Origin: Candidatus Bathyarchaeota archaeon
GTDB taxonomy: Archaea; Thermoproteota; Bathyarchaeia; TCS64
DNA: 6,801 nt
Assembly (NCBI GenBank): GCA_014730055.1
Contig: WJIV01000096.1
Location: 1-6,801, forward strand
Direction of reading: 5' to 3'
Part shown: one piece after another, positions 1-6,211 of the stretch
Layout of the letters: the number at the start of each line of letters is the position of its first letter
Numbering within the stretch: the stretch's first letter is position 1
The notes under the pieces: model-generated
What the model was told of the DNA's origin: nothing
Database searches by the model: none
The model's input: the letters and a program-made list of their open reading frames with translations, nothing else
Position numbers and translations under genes: made by a program

Positions 1-391
1 CACTTACACCGATATTCAAGGGATCACCATCCATCTCCCCTGTAATGCTGCCACTCACCGTTCCCGAGCCAGCACCCTTTAGTCCCCCCGTATATGAACC
101 AGTTAAGGAGAGGCTCCAGAGGCCATACCCCGCTTTAAAGTACTCTCCAGTTGTATCGTTCATACGTACCAGGTCTCCCCTTCCGCTTAGGCTTCCATAA
201 GATGAACCAGTCAGTAGGTTCACGGTCATTACCGCCCTGTCTGATGATAGTCCCACTCCTCCCGCAAACCAATCGGTCTGGGTATCATAACCTGTTACGA
301 TAGAGTCTGTTGCCGATGCTACCAGGGGACTAGTTAGCGTTATCAGGATAATGATTAAAAGAATAATTACTCGGTTTAAGTGACGATACAT
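1..391 (-). CDS. Secreted/surface Gly-Ser-Thr-rich protein, N-terminal part (C-terminus beyond the left edge)
   Basis: The minus strand is open from the ATG at 391-389 to the edge, giving 130 residues without a stop. The N-terminus is a clear signal peptide or anchor: basic MYRHLNR, then a hydrophobic core at about 9-24, then LVASA, with likely cleavage after Ala27. The mature part is rich in Gly, Ser and Thr and has no Cys. It alternates short polar and hydrophobic stretches (for example GYGLWSLSLTGSYTGG at about 88-103), which suggests beta strands of an extracellular domain. A TATA-like box lies about 25 bases upstream of the ATG, so the transcript may be leaderless. The gene is divergent from the HhH protein at 587. 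I do not recognise the family; a cell-surface or secreted structural role is inferred only from the signal peptide and composition. Confidence 0.75.
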   Translation of the reverse strand, partial: MYRHLNRVIILLIIILITLTSPLVASATDSIVTGYDTQTDWFAGGVGLSSDRAVMTVNLLTGSSYGSLSGRGDLVRMNDTTGEYFKAGYGLWSLSLTGSYTGGLKGAGSGTVSGSITGEMDGDPLNIGVS

Positions 392-410
392 ATTAGAGGA
401 TAAAATGATC

Positions 411-420
411 TTATATTATT
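411..420 (-). promoter_or_regulatory. TATA-like box for the secreted-protein gene
   Basis: Read on the minus strand this is AATAATATAA, centred about 25 bases upstream of the ATG at 391. No Shine-Dalgarno sequence lies between the box and the start. This is the spacing expected for a leaderless archaeal transcript. It is assigned by position and composition only. Confidence 0.45.
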
Positions 421-586
421 AATTTCCTTCCATAATGCTTTTATCCTTTTTATTCTTGACTCTGATATTTCTTCAAAAACATAACGTTCTCAATTCTTAA
501 TGGAATGGACGAAAAAATAAGATAATAAATTATTATGATTCACTTGGATAAAATATTTCTGAATTTTTTTAAATTAAAATATTGAT

Positions 587-1396
587 ATGAACTCTGAAGT
601 TATCATTAGTCGATATCTTTATGATATTTTTTATAAAAGGTATTTATACTACGAAACTCTTTTAAAAAATCTGAACAGTAACACATTACTTGTTGTACTC
701 ATTGATGGAGGATTAGTAATATTCTTCCTATATGCACTATATTACATTTCTCAACTTGATAAGGATCAACCAATAAAATTGAGCCCAAAGCGAGATGAGG
801 CACTACTAAGGGAGCGCGGAGTCAGAAGAGAAGAAGTATCAATGGAATTAGAGCAGACAGTGGAGTCTTCCTATGATGAGGAGATTGCTATAGAGAGTGA
901 ATCCTCGGAATTAGAGCAGCCCGAAGTTGTAGAACAGGCTGAGGAGTTGAAGACAGTAGATATTGACACTTCAGTGAAGAAAAGATTGGGAGGAATAGAC
1001 ATAATCGACGTCGAGGGTATTGGCCCTGCTTATTCCTCAAAACTGTATGATATTGATATTAATACTGTCTCTGATCTTCTTGAAAGAGGTGCAGACCCCA
1101 CAGGAAGAAATGAGATCGCTGAACAGGCTGATATCTCACCAAAATTAATACTGGAATGGGTTAATCATGCTGACCTCTACAGGATAGAGGGCGTAGAGGG
1201 ACAATTTGCTGACCTTCTTGAGGAAGCTGGCGTGGATACGGTCCCAGAGCTAGCAAGGAGAAACCCTGAGAACCTGTACAATAAGATCATTGAGGTAAAC
1301 GAAGAGAAAAACCTCGTTAATACTCTTCCCGAGCTGAATGACGTTAAAGAATGGGTGGAGCAAGCGAAATCTTTGCCAAGGGTAATCCAATACTAA
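587..1396 (+). CDS. Membrane-anchored helix-hairpin-helix protein (DUF4332-like)
   Basis: 269 residues from the ATG at 587; an in-frame stop at 575-577 excludes a longer start. One membrane segment lies at about 33-54 (core LLVVLIDGGLVIFFLYALYY). An acidic, probably disordered linker follows at about 83-128. Two helix-hairpin-helix units come next: one at about 138-194 with the hairpin DVEGIGPAYSSKL, the other at about 198-263 with YRIEGVEGQFADLLEEAG and VDTVPELARRNPENLY. The second unit matches the DUF4332 pattern (I-x-G-V/I-x-x-x-x-A-x-x-L-x-x-x-G-V-x-T). HhH modules usually bind DNA or protein, and no catalytic domain is visible. The likely arrangement is a cytoplasmic HhH domain tethered to the membrane, acting as a scaffold or nucleoid tether; that role is inference. 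A T-tract begins at the stop codon, suggesting a single-gene transcript. Confidence 0.85.
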   Translation: MNSEVIISRYLYDIFYKRYLYYETLLKNLNSNTLLVVLIDGGLVIFFLYALYYISQLDKDQPIKLSPKRDEALLRERGVRREEVSMELEQTVESSYDEEIAIESESSELEQPEVVEQAEELKTVDIDTSVKKRLGGIDIIDVEGIGPAYSSKLYDIDINTVSDLLERGADPTGRNEIAEQADISPKLILEWVNHADLYRIEGVEGQFADLLEEAGVDTVPELARRNPENLYNKIIEVNEEKNLVNTLPELNDVKEWVEQAKSLPRVIQY

Positions 1397-1403
1397 TTTT
1401 TTT
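1397..1403 (+). terminator. T-tract directly after the HhH gene
   Basis: Seven consecutive T follow the TAA at 1394-1396. Archaeal RNA polymerase terminates at such T-rich stretches without needing a hairpin. A new TATA-like box for the next gene occurs about 70 bases downstream, which fits a transcript boundary here. Confidence 0.5.
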
Positions 1404-1468
1404 CTTAGATTATTTACCCTGTCTTTTAATCATTACATAAGTGCTACAAGTTGATAATTTAGGCTAAC

Positions 1469-1478
1469 GATATATATG
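1469..1478 (+). promoter_or_regulatory. TATA-like box for the large membrane-protein gene
   Basis: The sequence CGATATATATGG contains a strong TATA-like core. A transcript starting about 25 bases downstream, near 1500, would have a leader of about 40 bases before the ATG at 1541. That leader contains the AGAGGA motif at 1528-1533. So this gene probably uses a leader with a Shine-Dalgarno sequence. Confidence 0.4.
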
Positions 1479-1540
1479 GTTCTTAACCTAGTTCCATAAA
1501 GTGCAGGGTTTTCAAATTGAGTGGCTCTAGAGGATTTGGT

Positions 1541-3460
1541 ATGCCTATTCATAGGATTAGCTTGGTGGTTGGCTTGGGGTTCATGTTGTTTATGCTTGGC
1601 TATCTCTCCTGGTATACTACCCTGATAGATGGGGTATTGTACCTGAACCAGGAGCAACTTGTGGAATATACCGCTCTCTTTTTAACTCTAATAACAGTGG
1701 TCGGGTTTAGCTATAGGAACCAGAGCCTTACAGGCGGCTTGGTTACAGGAGCATCATTATCCCTTGTCTTCTGGCTAGGTTTCATGCTTAGGACAATCGA
1801 GATCTACAGGGATCCCCTGCTGAATTCGTTGAAGCCACTGAGAGTGATAAGGATTTATGGTCCTGGTGCATTAACCTCGGTTCTGGCTTTCACTTTTATC
1901 GGGGCTTTTTTTGGTCTCTTGGGTTATGTCTATGATCGGTTTTTCATTGAGAGACCGGTGGAAGAGGCTTATGTTTTTCGTGATTACTGGTCGAACGTAT
2001 ACTCGATGGGAAAGAACACGCGAAGGGAGTTTATTGACTTGGACCAGAGACTGGCTCTTAAGCTGCCCTGGAACCTTAACCTGCAACAGTGGTGGGAGAG
2101 GATGGCTCAGAGCCTAACTGAGAAGAAGCCGGAGTTACTATTCAGCCGCCAGAAGAAAAGGAAACAGCAGGGGACCCCCTCACTTATGGGAAAGGGTGAT
2201 GTTTATGATGTTAGCACTGGGCGGAGGATAGCGGAAGGTGTAATTGATCCCTTGTACCTCTCGTCAAAGTATAGGCCTTCAATACTTGAGATGCCGAGTC
2301 TATCCACTGGTGTCGGGGGTGGTAGGAGGCTGGCCCTGGAGGAACTTGTCTCACGATTTCTGGGGTGGTTCATAGGTTCAAGGTACCTTCTCGTCTTCTA
2401 TATCATGTTATCTTCGATCATGTCCGCCCTCATTATTAGGTTCTATAGGGTAGAGTATGGCCTTCTTTTTGTAGAGGTATTCACACAATGGGGCACCCTG
2501 GACTACTGGTTGACAAACTTCATGGATGTAATGTACGTTATCGCCAGCTGCATCTTGGTCTCAGGCCTTATACTGTACTTCGTATACAGGTGGAGAAGCC
2601 TCTCCATGGATCTTTACGATGAGAGACCTGATGAGCGTACCCTGATATTCTCAGTGTACATATGCTTCATAATAGGATACTGGATGTCCTACAGGTTCAT
2701 CACAGAGCCCCCATACATAATATTTGGAGGGGACTTCGTAGCCTCGTGGCTCGTATGGGCCAAGTGGTTCTTTTTACTTACTTTGATCCTGGGCCTGGCC
2801 TATATCTTCATACACAGAGAGAGCGAGGTCTCGAACATATACCTCTACCAGACGGGGAGCATGAGTCAAGGTGAGATCTACCCATACCGTGACAAAGAGG
2901 ACGAGCCCTACTGGCTAGGAGAAGAGGGGAACCTTTTCTGGGTTCTCCGGTACATGTACTACTGGCCCATGGAGATAACGGTCGCCCCCCACCCTGACTG
3001 GGAGAGGATAGAGGTCTGGGTCAATGCAGTAACAGGTGAGCCAAGATGGGTAGTCAGCGACTACCACTATAGGGAACTCTGGTACAGGGTTGATGAGGAT
3101 CTTGGTGATAGGCTGGTTGCTGGGCTGTTGCTTAACTTCCACACGCCCATACCCCTCGTGAAAAAGGATGACATTAACGCCGTCGAGTACAAGGCGAGAC
3201 AGCCAGCCATGAGACTCCTCCAGATGATGCTCCTCGGGCATTCAGGTGATGACATACCCTACTCCGAGGGAGAGAACCCCTGGTCAGATCTCCATCCCCC
3301 TGAATGGATCAGTAACTACGGCTTAAAGGGACCCACAGCCAGCTTCTGCGGTAACCTGAAATGGAGTCACTGGAGGTACCCCTGGGGTGTCGATGATATC
3401 GAGAGATACTCAAAGCACCCAGCCACCCTCCCAGAGGAACAGCCAGATAACTATGGTTAG
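1541..3460 (+). CDS. Large polytopic membrane protein with Trp/Tyr-rich C-terminal domain, family not recognised
   Basis: 639 residues from the ATG at 1541, chosen because AGAGGA ends 7 bases upstream. An in-frame TTG at 1517 would add 8 residues but has only a weak ribosome site. About eight membrane segments are visible: 5-25, 41-57, 65-83, 108-130, then 282-301, 330-348, 367-385 and 398-424. The two groups of four are separated by a soluble loop of about 150 residues holding the basic patch RQKKRKQQ near 203-210, so this loop is probably cytoplasmic. The C-terminal 215 residues are soluble and contain 12 Trp and many Tyr and Pro, with stretches such as WVNAVTGEPRWVVSDYHYRE. I see no transporter, kinase, protease or glycosyltransferase motif. 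GC content is higher than in neighbouring genes, especially toward the 3' end. No function is assigned. Confidence 0.85.
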   Translation: MPIHRISLVVGLGFMLFMLGYLSWYTTLIDGVLYLNQEQLVEYTALFLTLITVVGFSYRNQSLTGGLVTGASLSLVFWLGFMLRTIEIYRDPLLNSLKPLRVIRIYGPGALTSVLAFTFIGAFFGLLGYVYDRFFIERPVEEAYVFRDYWSNVYSMGKNTRREFIDLDQRLALKLPWNLNLQQWWERMAQSLTEKKPELLFSRQKKRKQQGTPSLMGKGDVYDVSTGRRIAEGVIDPLYLSSKYRPSILEMPSLSTGVGGGRRLALEELVSRFLGWFIGSRYLLVFYIMLSSIMSALIIRFYRVEYGLLFVEVFTQWGTLDYWLTNFMDVMYVIASCILVSGLILYFVYRWRSLSMDLYDERPDERTLIFSVYICFIIGYWMSYRFITEPPYIIFGGDFVASWLVWAKWFFLLTLILGLAYIFIHRESEVSNIYLYQTGSMSQGEIYPYRDKEDEPYWLGEEGNLFWVLRYMYYWPMEITVAPHPDWERIEVWVNAVTGEPRWVVSDYHYRELWYRVDEDLGDRLVAGLLLNFHTPIPLVKKDDINAVEYKARQPAMRLLQMMLLGHSGDDIPYSEGENPWSDLHPPEWISNYGLKGPTASFCGNLKWSHWRYPWGVDDIERYSKHPATLPEEQPDNYG

Positions 3461-3500
3461 CAGTATAGATATGGATGTTTACAATGATGATTTAGAAGTG

Positions 3501-3559
3501 GATTCTCTTATCATCTGGAACTCCATATATCTTTATTTAACTAGGGTTTCCAGAGAATC
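3501..3559 (+). repeat. Imperfect inverted repeat downstream of the large membrane-protein gene
   Basis: GATTCT (3501-3506) pairs with AGAATC (3554-3559). Directly inside it CTGGAA (3515-3520) pairs with TTCCAG (3548-3553), giving 12 base pairs with one 8-base bulge on the 5' side and a 27-base loop. It starts about 40 bases after the stop codon, so it could be a 3' UTR structure. No function is shown. Confidence 0.4.
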
Positions 3560-3791
3560 ATTATAGCAAAATAACAACTGAATTCTATAAACAAACCAAT
3601 TGGAAAAGTATTCAAATGACGCCTAATTGATTCAATATTCATATTTTTTTCAGTGAATCTCTTACTGTTCCAAAAAACCTATTGTATTATTCAAGTTTTC
3701 TTGAGTGTCTAATTAATGAAAATCTTAAGTAATGTCCTTATACATGAGATAGCTAATACTTCCTAGAGAACATTATATTAAATTAGATAAA

Positions 3792-3796
3792 GGAGG
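3792..3796 (+). promoter_or_regulatory. Strong Shine-Dalgarno sequence setting the TTG start of the HEPN gene
   Basis: GGAGG lies 7 bases before the TTG at 3804. This is the strongest ribosome-binding site in the window. It supports the unusual TTG start. An ATG at 3797-3799 is in another frame and overlaps the site, so it is not the start. Confidence 0.75.
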
Positions 3797-3803
3797 ATGA
3801 GAG

Positions 3804-4193
3804 TTGACTCGCAAAGAAGAAGAAGAACACCTCTATAAGCGGTCAAGTGAGTTCCTTGAGACGGCGTTTTTTCAGCTGGATAGAGGTTTCTACGCTCTAA
3901 CCGTCTTCAATGCTGAACAATCTCTTCATCTCTTTTTAAAAGCAAAGTTACTGGAAGAAGGTTTACCCTATCCACAAACCCATGGTGTAAGGTCACTTAT
4001 GGAATTGCTATCAACAATTACCGAGGAGGATAAGACGGGAAAAGAGGTAAGCAAATTGCTGGAACTCTATCTCATTGAGTTGGGCTCATTAGAGGATGCG
4101 TATATAGCATCAAGATACCTCTTAAGGGAGTATAAAAGGGAGGAAGCAGAGAGACTTCTTGAGGTTGTAAAGGAGATCCGTGATGCCCTCTGA
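3804..4193 (+). CDS. HEPN domain protein, partner of the adjacent nucleotidyltransferase
   Basis: 129 residues from the TTG at 3804, fixed by a GGAGG 7 bases upstream. The whole protein is the alpha-helical HEPN fold of the COG2250 type: helix 1 at about 5-25, helix 2 with FNAEQSLHLFLKAKLLEEG (35-53), the conserved THGVRSLMELL (59-69), and the last helices with EDAYIASRYLLREYKREEA (97-115). HEPN proteins are often RNases acting as toxins and are usually encoded next to a minimal nucleotidyltransferase, as here. The catalytic R-x4-6-H motif expected near the last helices is not present: R104 is followed by Tyr110 rather than His. It may therefore be a non-catalytic partner or use other residues. 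The gene overlaps the nucleotidyltransferase gene by 11 bases. The fold is secure; toxin activity is inference. Confidence 0.85.
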   Translation: MTRKEEEEHLYKRSSEFLETAFFQLDRGFYALTVFNAEQSLHLFLKAKLLEEGLPYPQTHGVRSLMELLSTITEEDKTGKEVSKLLELYLIELGSLEDAYIASRYLLREYKREEAERLLEVVKEIRDAL

Positions 4194-4503
4194 ATACCTT
4201 ATCAAAGAGGTTCACAGGAGACGTAAAGTCTTCAAGGACCTAAAAAAACACCTGGAAAATATCAAGGAGACACTAATGAGCCTGGATAAGGATGCTGAGA
4301 TCTATCTATTCGGCTCAGTAGCAGAAAATACCCATAATTTATCAAGCGATATAGACGTGCTGGTAATCACAAGCCTTGAACCAGCCAGAGTACACTTGGT
4401 GCTCTGGGAAGAAGGAATACGAGAACCATTCGAGATACATGTACAGCCACCCGAGAAACTGAAACACTACACGGAAAGAGCCATTCTTAGAAAGGTAGAC
4501 TAA
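4183..4503 (+). CDS. Minimal nucleotidyltransferase (MNT, MntA-like putative antitoxin)
   Basis: 106 residues from the ATG at 4183, which has GGAG ending 7 bases upstream (4172-4175). A GTG directly before it (4180) would add one residue. The nucleotidyltransferase signature is intact: YLFGSVAENT followed by LSSDIDVLVI, giving the G-S-x9-S-D-x-D pattern with Gly-Ser at about 44-45 and the metal-binding acids at about 56 and 58. The third acid is probably Glu in PFEIHV at about 84. The length is typical of stand-alone MNT proteins. In type VII toxin-antitoxin pairs the MNT protein AMPylates its HEPN partner to neutralise it. The overlap with the HEPN gene indicates coupled translation. The antitoxin role is inferred from the family and context; another nucleotidyl-transfer role is possible. 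Confidence 0.88.
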   Translation: MPSEYLIKEVHRRRKVFKDLKKHLENIKETLMSLDKDAEIYLFGSVAENTHNLSSDIDVLVITSLEPARVHLVLWEEGIREPFEIHVQPPEKLKHYTERAILRKVD

Positions 4504-4559
4504 ATAGCATGTAATCTGACGCTCTTTTCGGTACTTATCTTACATCATCTAAGATTAGA

Positions 4560-4569
4560 TTTATTATAA
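4560..4569 (+). promoter_or_regulatory. TATA-like box for the small membrane-protein gene
   Basis: TTTATTATAA is centred about 28 bases upstream of the GTG at 4593, with no Shine-Dalgarno sequence between them. This fits a leaderless transcript and supports GTG as the start. Confidence 0.5.
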
Positions 4570-4592
4570 TCAATGTAGTAGATGATATTAAC

Positions 4593-4967
4593 GTGAAAAG
4601 GCTACAAACTTTCTTGTTATTAATGTTTTTTCTCGGGTTGGCTGGGGACCAGTTGAGCACGAGGTTATGCTTCTCAGCAGATCTACGGCAGAGAAAAGTA
4701 ATCTTCGATAATTTACCCCACAACAGAGAATATTATACAGTTCCCACAGAATTGAGTCCTGTAATAAGTCCAGAGACATTTAATCGGTGGATAATCCTTG
4801 ATGCAGTTTTATTTACATCATTTCTTTTATCGCGTTTCATTATAAGTAATTATAGTGAAAGATATCGTTCTGTAACTTATGGTGGATTTATGTACTTGTT
4901 TATAATAATGACTTTCTCTACTCTTAAGATATGTTATACTATTAACAACATAAGTTACCTAGTCTAA
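4593..4967 (+). CDS. Small membrane protein of unknown function
   Basis: 124 residues from the GTG at 4593. The first segment (about 5-22, LQTFLLLMFFLGLAGDQL) is hydrophobic and ends in the motif GDQLSTRLC. A polar loop of about 40 residues follows (24-64, including HNREYYTVP). Two further hydrophobic segments lie at about 66-85 (core LDAVLFTSFLLSRFII) and 96-116. The Asp-x-x-(S/T)-T pattern at the end of the first helix recalls small archaeal membrane proteins of the DUF5658 type, but the Asn-Pro usually found after it is missing, so I do not assign that family. A TATA-like box about 28 bases upstream suggests a separate leaderless transcript. The gene ends 12 bases before the convergent HhH-like gene. 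Confidence 0.65.
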   Translation: MKRLQTFLLLMFFLGLAGDQLSTRLCFSADLRQRKVIFDNLPHNREYYTVPTELSPVISPETFNRWIILDAVLFTSFLLSRFIISNYSERYRSVTYGGFMYLFIIMTFSTLKICYTINNISYLV

Positions 4968-4973
4968 AAAAAA
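4966..4973 (-). terminator. T8 tract after the tandem-repeat gene
   Basis: On the minus strand eight T follow the stop codon at 4982-4980 by a few bases. This suits archaeal termination of the minus-strand transcript, and it lies exactly between two convergent genes. Confidence 0.5.
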
Positions 4974-4979
4974 GTTGGT

Positions 4980-5429
4980 TTATTCCTCATTCATCTCGAG
5001 GAGAAATTCTACCATAGCCGCTAGTGAGACGGTTGTTCGGGCGATGCTGACGTACTTGTTCTCTGCTAGGTCTCTAATTGTCTTTATGTTGAAGGCTTTC
5101 TGTAATGCATCGGCGTCGTCCTCGCTTATTCCTTTTATTGCGTGGACTGGTTTGTCGGCTAGCTCAATTAGATCCTCTGAGAGGAATTCCTGGTCTAGCA
5201 CGGCTCCCGAGCACTGGGAGAAGTTGTTGACTGCCTGTGCTAGGGTTATGTATTCATTAGTTGCGAGGTCCATCACTGTCTCTATATTGAAGGCCTTCTT
5301 GAGCTTCTCCGCGTCTGCGGCACTGACACCGCTAATTGCCTCTACAGGTGCTTCCACTAGTTCGAGGATGTTCATTTCCTCATAGGCTTTATCGTAGAAT
5401 CTTACTATGAATCCGGGTTCGTCTGACAT
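4980..5429 (-). CDS. Tandem-repeat protein with two helix-hairpin-helix-like modules
   Basis: 149 residues from the ATG at 5429. Two homologous modules are plain. Copy A is at 21-67 (APVEAISGVSAADAEKLKKA, then FNIETVMDLATNEY). Copy B is at 87-133 (KPVHAIKGISEDDADALQKA, then FNIKTIRDLAENKY). Aligned without gaps they share about 23 of 47 residues. The hairpin I-x-G-(V/I)-S, followed by L-x-K-A-F-N-I-x-T and D-L-A, is the pattern of HhH/SAM-like non-catalytic modules found in archaeal small proteins. The protein is acidic, which argues for protein rather than DNA contacts. A short acidic C-terminus (EFLLEMNEE) follows copy B. No signal peptide or membrane segment is seen, so it is cytoplasmic. 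A T8 tract ends the gene. It may be co-transcribed with the gene 67 bases upstream. Function unknown; an adaptor role is inference. Confidence 0.8.
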   Translation of the reverse strand: MSDEPGFIVRFYDKAYEEMNILELVEAPVEAISGVSAADAEKLKKAFNIETVMDLATNEYITLAQAVNNFSQCSGAVLDQEFLSEDLIELADKPVHAIKGISEDDADALQKAFNIKTIRDLAENKYVSIARTTVSLAAMVEFLLEMNEE

Positions 5430-5496
5430 ATTTAATCCCGGGTTTATGGACTATTTCGTTGAATAAAAACAGTATTTTTGAATATCCCTTAACTCT

Positions 5497-5706
5497 TTAT
5501 TTACTTACTACAATATTTCTGGTGAAACTTATCGACAGCTCCAATAGCTCTCTTACTATCTGGTTTACTTCAAAGGATATCATCATAGCCTGTATCTCGG
5601 GGTCATCGTTCTCTGTTTCCCAGAGAATTTTCTCCTTTATATCTTCAACTGCTTTCCAGATATCTAGGGATTCTAGTTCTGAGTCTGTTAGATTGAAATC
5701 TGCCAT
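5497..5706 (-). CDS. Small acidic helical protein, function unknown
   Basis: 69 residues when started at the ATG at 5706, which is preceded at about 25 bases by the TATA-like TTTATTACAA and so would be leaderless. A TTG at 5778 would give 93 residues, but the added N-terminus (MSFLTSSESSKSEP) is low in complexity and overlaps the presumed promoter. The protein is acidic and predicted helical throughout: LTDSELESLDIWKAVEDI, then KEKILWETENDDPEIQ, then ISFEVNQIVRELLELS. No cysteines, membrane segment or known motif are seen. It lies 67 bases before the tandem-repeat protein on the same strand, so the two may form an operon and may interact. Coding is supported by the ordered amphipathic pattern; function is unknown. 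Confidence 0.6.
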   Translation of the reverse strand: MADFNLTDSELESLDIWKAVEDIKEKILWETENDDPEIQAMMISFEVNQIVRELLELSISFTRNIVVSK

Positions 5707-5725
5707 AGCTCTAAATATTCGTACA

Positions 5726-5735
5726 TTGTAATAAA
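5726..5735 (-). promoter_or_regulatory. TATA-like box for the small acidic protein
   Basis: TTTATTACAA on the minus strand is centred about 25 bases upstream of the ATG at 5706. It is the main reason for preferring that start over the TTG at 5778. Confidence 0.45.
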
Positions 5736-5830
5736 TGGGTTCACTCTTACTCGATTCGCTGCTAGTCAAGAAAGACAACTTTTATGATCTCTGGGTTTAT
5801 ACGACTTGTGTTTTCACATGATTCATTCTA

Positions 5831-5848
5831 AATAAAATAATAAAAATA
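5831..5848 (-). terminator. T-rich tract downstream of the winged-helix gene
   Basis: On the minus strand the stretch is T-rich, with runs of five, three and four T broken only by A, about 45 bases after the stop codon of the regulator. It could end that transcript before the next minus-strand gene. No hairpin accompanies it. Confidence 0.3.
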
Positions 5849-5892
5849 ATGCATATCATCCCTAGGAATACCTATTCTCTAATTGGGAGTGT

Positions 5893-6180
5893 CTACAGTC
5901 CGTTAATCTGTTTTTTGGTATCTTGGTAGAATTTTAACAATTTTACTATAACCTGGTTTTCTTTGTTTAACTTGTATACCTTTCTGTGTTTACTTACTGG
6001 GACCTCTTTTATCAGCTCATTTTCGACCAGATTAGGTAGTACGTGATATATTCCTCCTGGGGTCTTCTGGATTCTCTTTGCCAGGTCAGCTAAGTTCATA
6101 TGTTGGTCAGGATTCTCAAGAAAACAACAAATAACATCAATTCTAGCTGAGGGGCCGAAAATATATGTCAGAGGGTCCAT
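5893..6180 (-). CDS. Small winged-helix transcriptional regulator (ArsR/MarR-like fold)
   Basis: 95 residues from the ATG at 6180. The winged-helix fold reads in order: helix 1 SARIDVICCFLEN (11-23), helix 2 MNLADLAKRIQ (28-38), recognition helix TPGGIYHVLPNLVENELI (40-57), and a wing with KEVPVSKHRKVYKLNKEN (58-75). A C-terminal helix at 76-91 may form the dimer interface. Such one-domain proteins bind operators as dimers, often their own. No metal site typical of ArsR sensors is evident; Cys18-Cys19 lie in helix 1 and might respond to metal or redox, which is speculative. A TATA-like box about 27 bases upstream with no ribosome site suggests a leaderless mRNA. It is divergent from the PAS sensor gene, which it might control. 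Confidence 0.85.
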   Translation of the reverse strand: MDPLTYIFGPSARIDVICCFLENPDQHMNLADLAKRIQKTPGGIYHVLPNLVENELIKEVPVSKHRKVYKLNKENQVIVKLLKFYQDTKKQINGL

Positions 6181-6201
6181 TTAATTATGAATTATATTCC
6201 C

Positions 6202-6211
6202 GTTTTTTAAA
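6202..6211 (-). promoter_or_regulatory. TATA-like box for the winged-helix regulator gene
   Basis: Read on the minus strand this is TTTAAAAAAC, centred about 27 bases upstream of the ATG at 6180, with an A/T-rich element before it that could serve as a BRE. The spacing fits a leaderless transcript. Confidence 0.4.

Larger units (their letters stand above)
3461..3803. other. AT-rich intergenic region upstream of the HEPN-MNT operon
   Basis: No convincing gene is seen here. It holds an imperfect inverted repeat at 3501-3559, a short stem GATTCA (3629-3634) / TGAATC around a T-run near 3645-3652, and a TATA-like TCCTTATACATG at about 3735-3746 that could drive the HEPN gene. The second half is strongly AT-rich, as expected of promoter DNA. 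A 37-codon frame beginning inside the previous gene's stop (3453-3566) is discussed as a weak candidate. Confidence 0.5.

Noticed and set aside
2915..3255. Two minus-strand open frames inside the large membrane-protein gene
   Set aside because: Both are opposite a long well-formed coding frame, have no promoter or ribosome site, and show no recognisable protein pattern.
3629..3660. Hairpin GATTCA/TGAATC with a T-run as an intrinsic terminator for the membrane-protein gene
   Set aside because: The stem is only 6 bp, the T-run is in the loop rather than after the stem, and it lies about 170 bases past the stop codon.
3806..3830. Arg3-x5-His9 in the HEPN protein as the catalytic R-x4-6-H motif
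   Set aside because: It lies at the extreme N-terminus in a charged stretch, whereas the HEPN active motif lies near the last helices. The spacing match is probably accidental.
4975..5385. Ser/Ala-rich open frame on the plus strand opposite the tandem-repeat protein
   Set aside because: Its composition is the reverse-strand image of the Glu/Ala/Asp-rich real gene. The minus-strand frame has clear homologous repeats, a start with context and a T-tract terminator.
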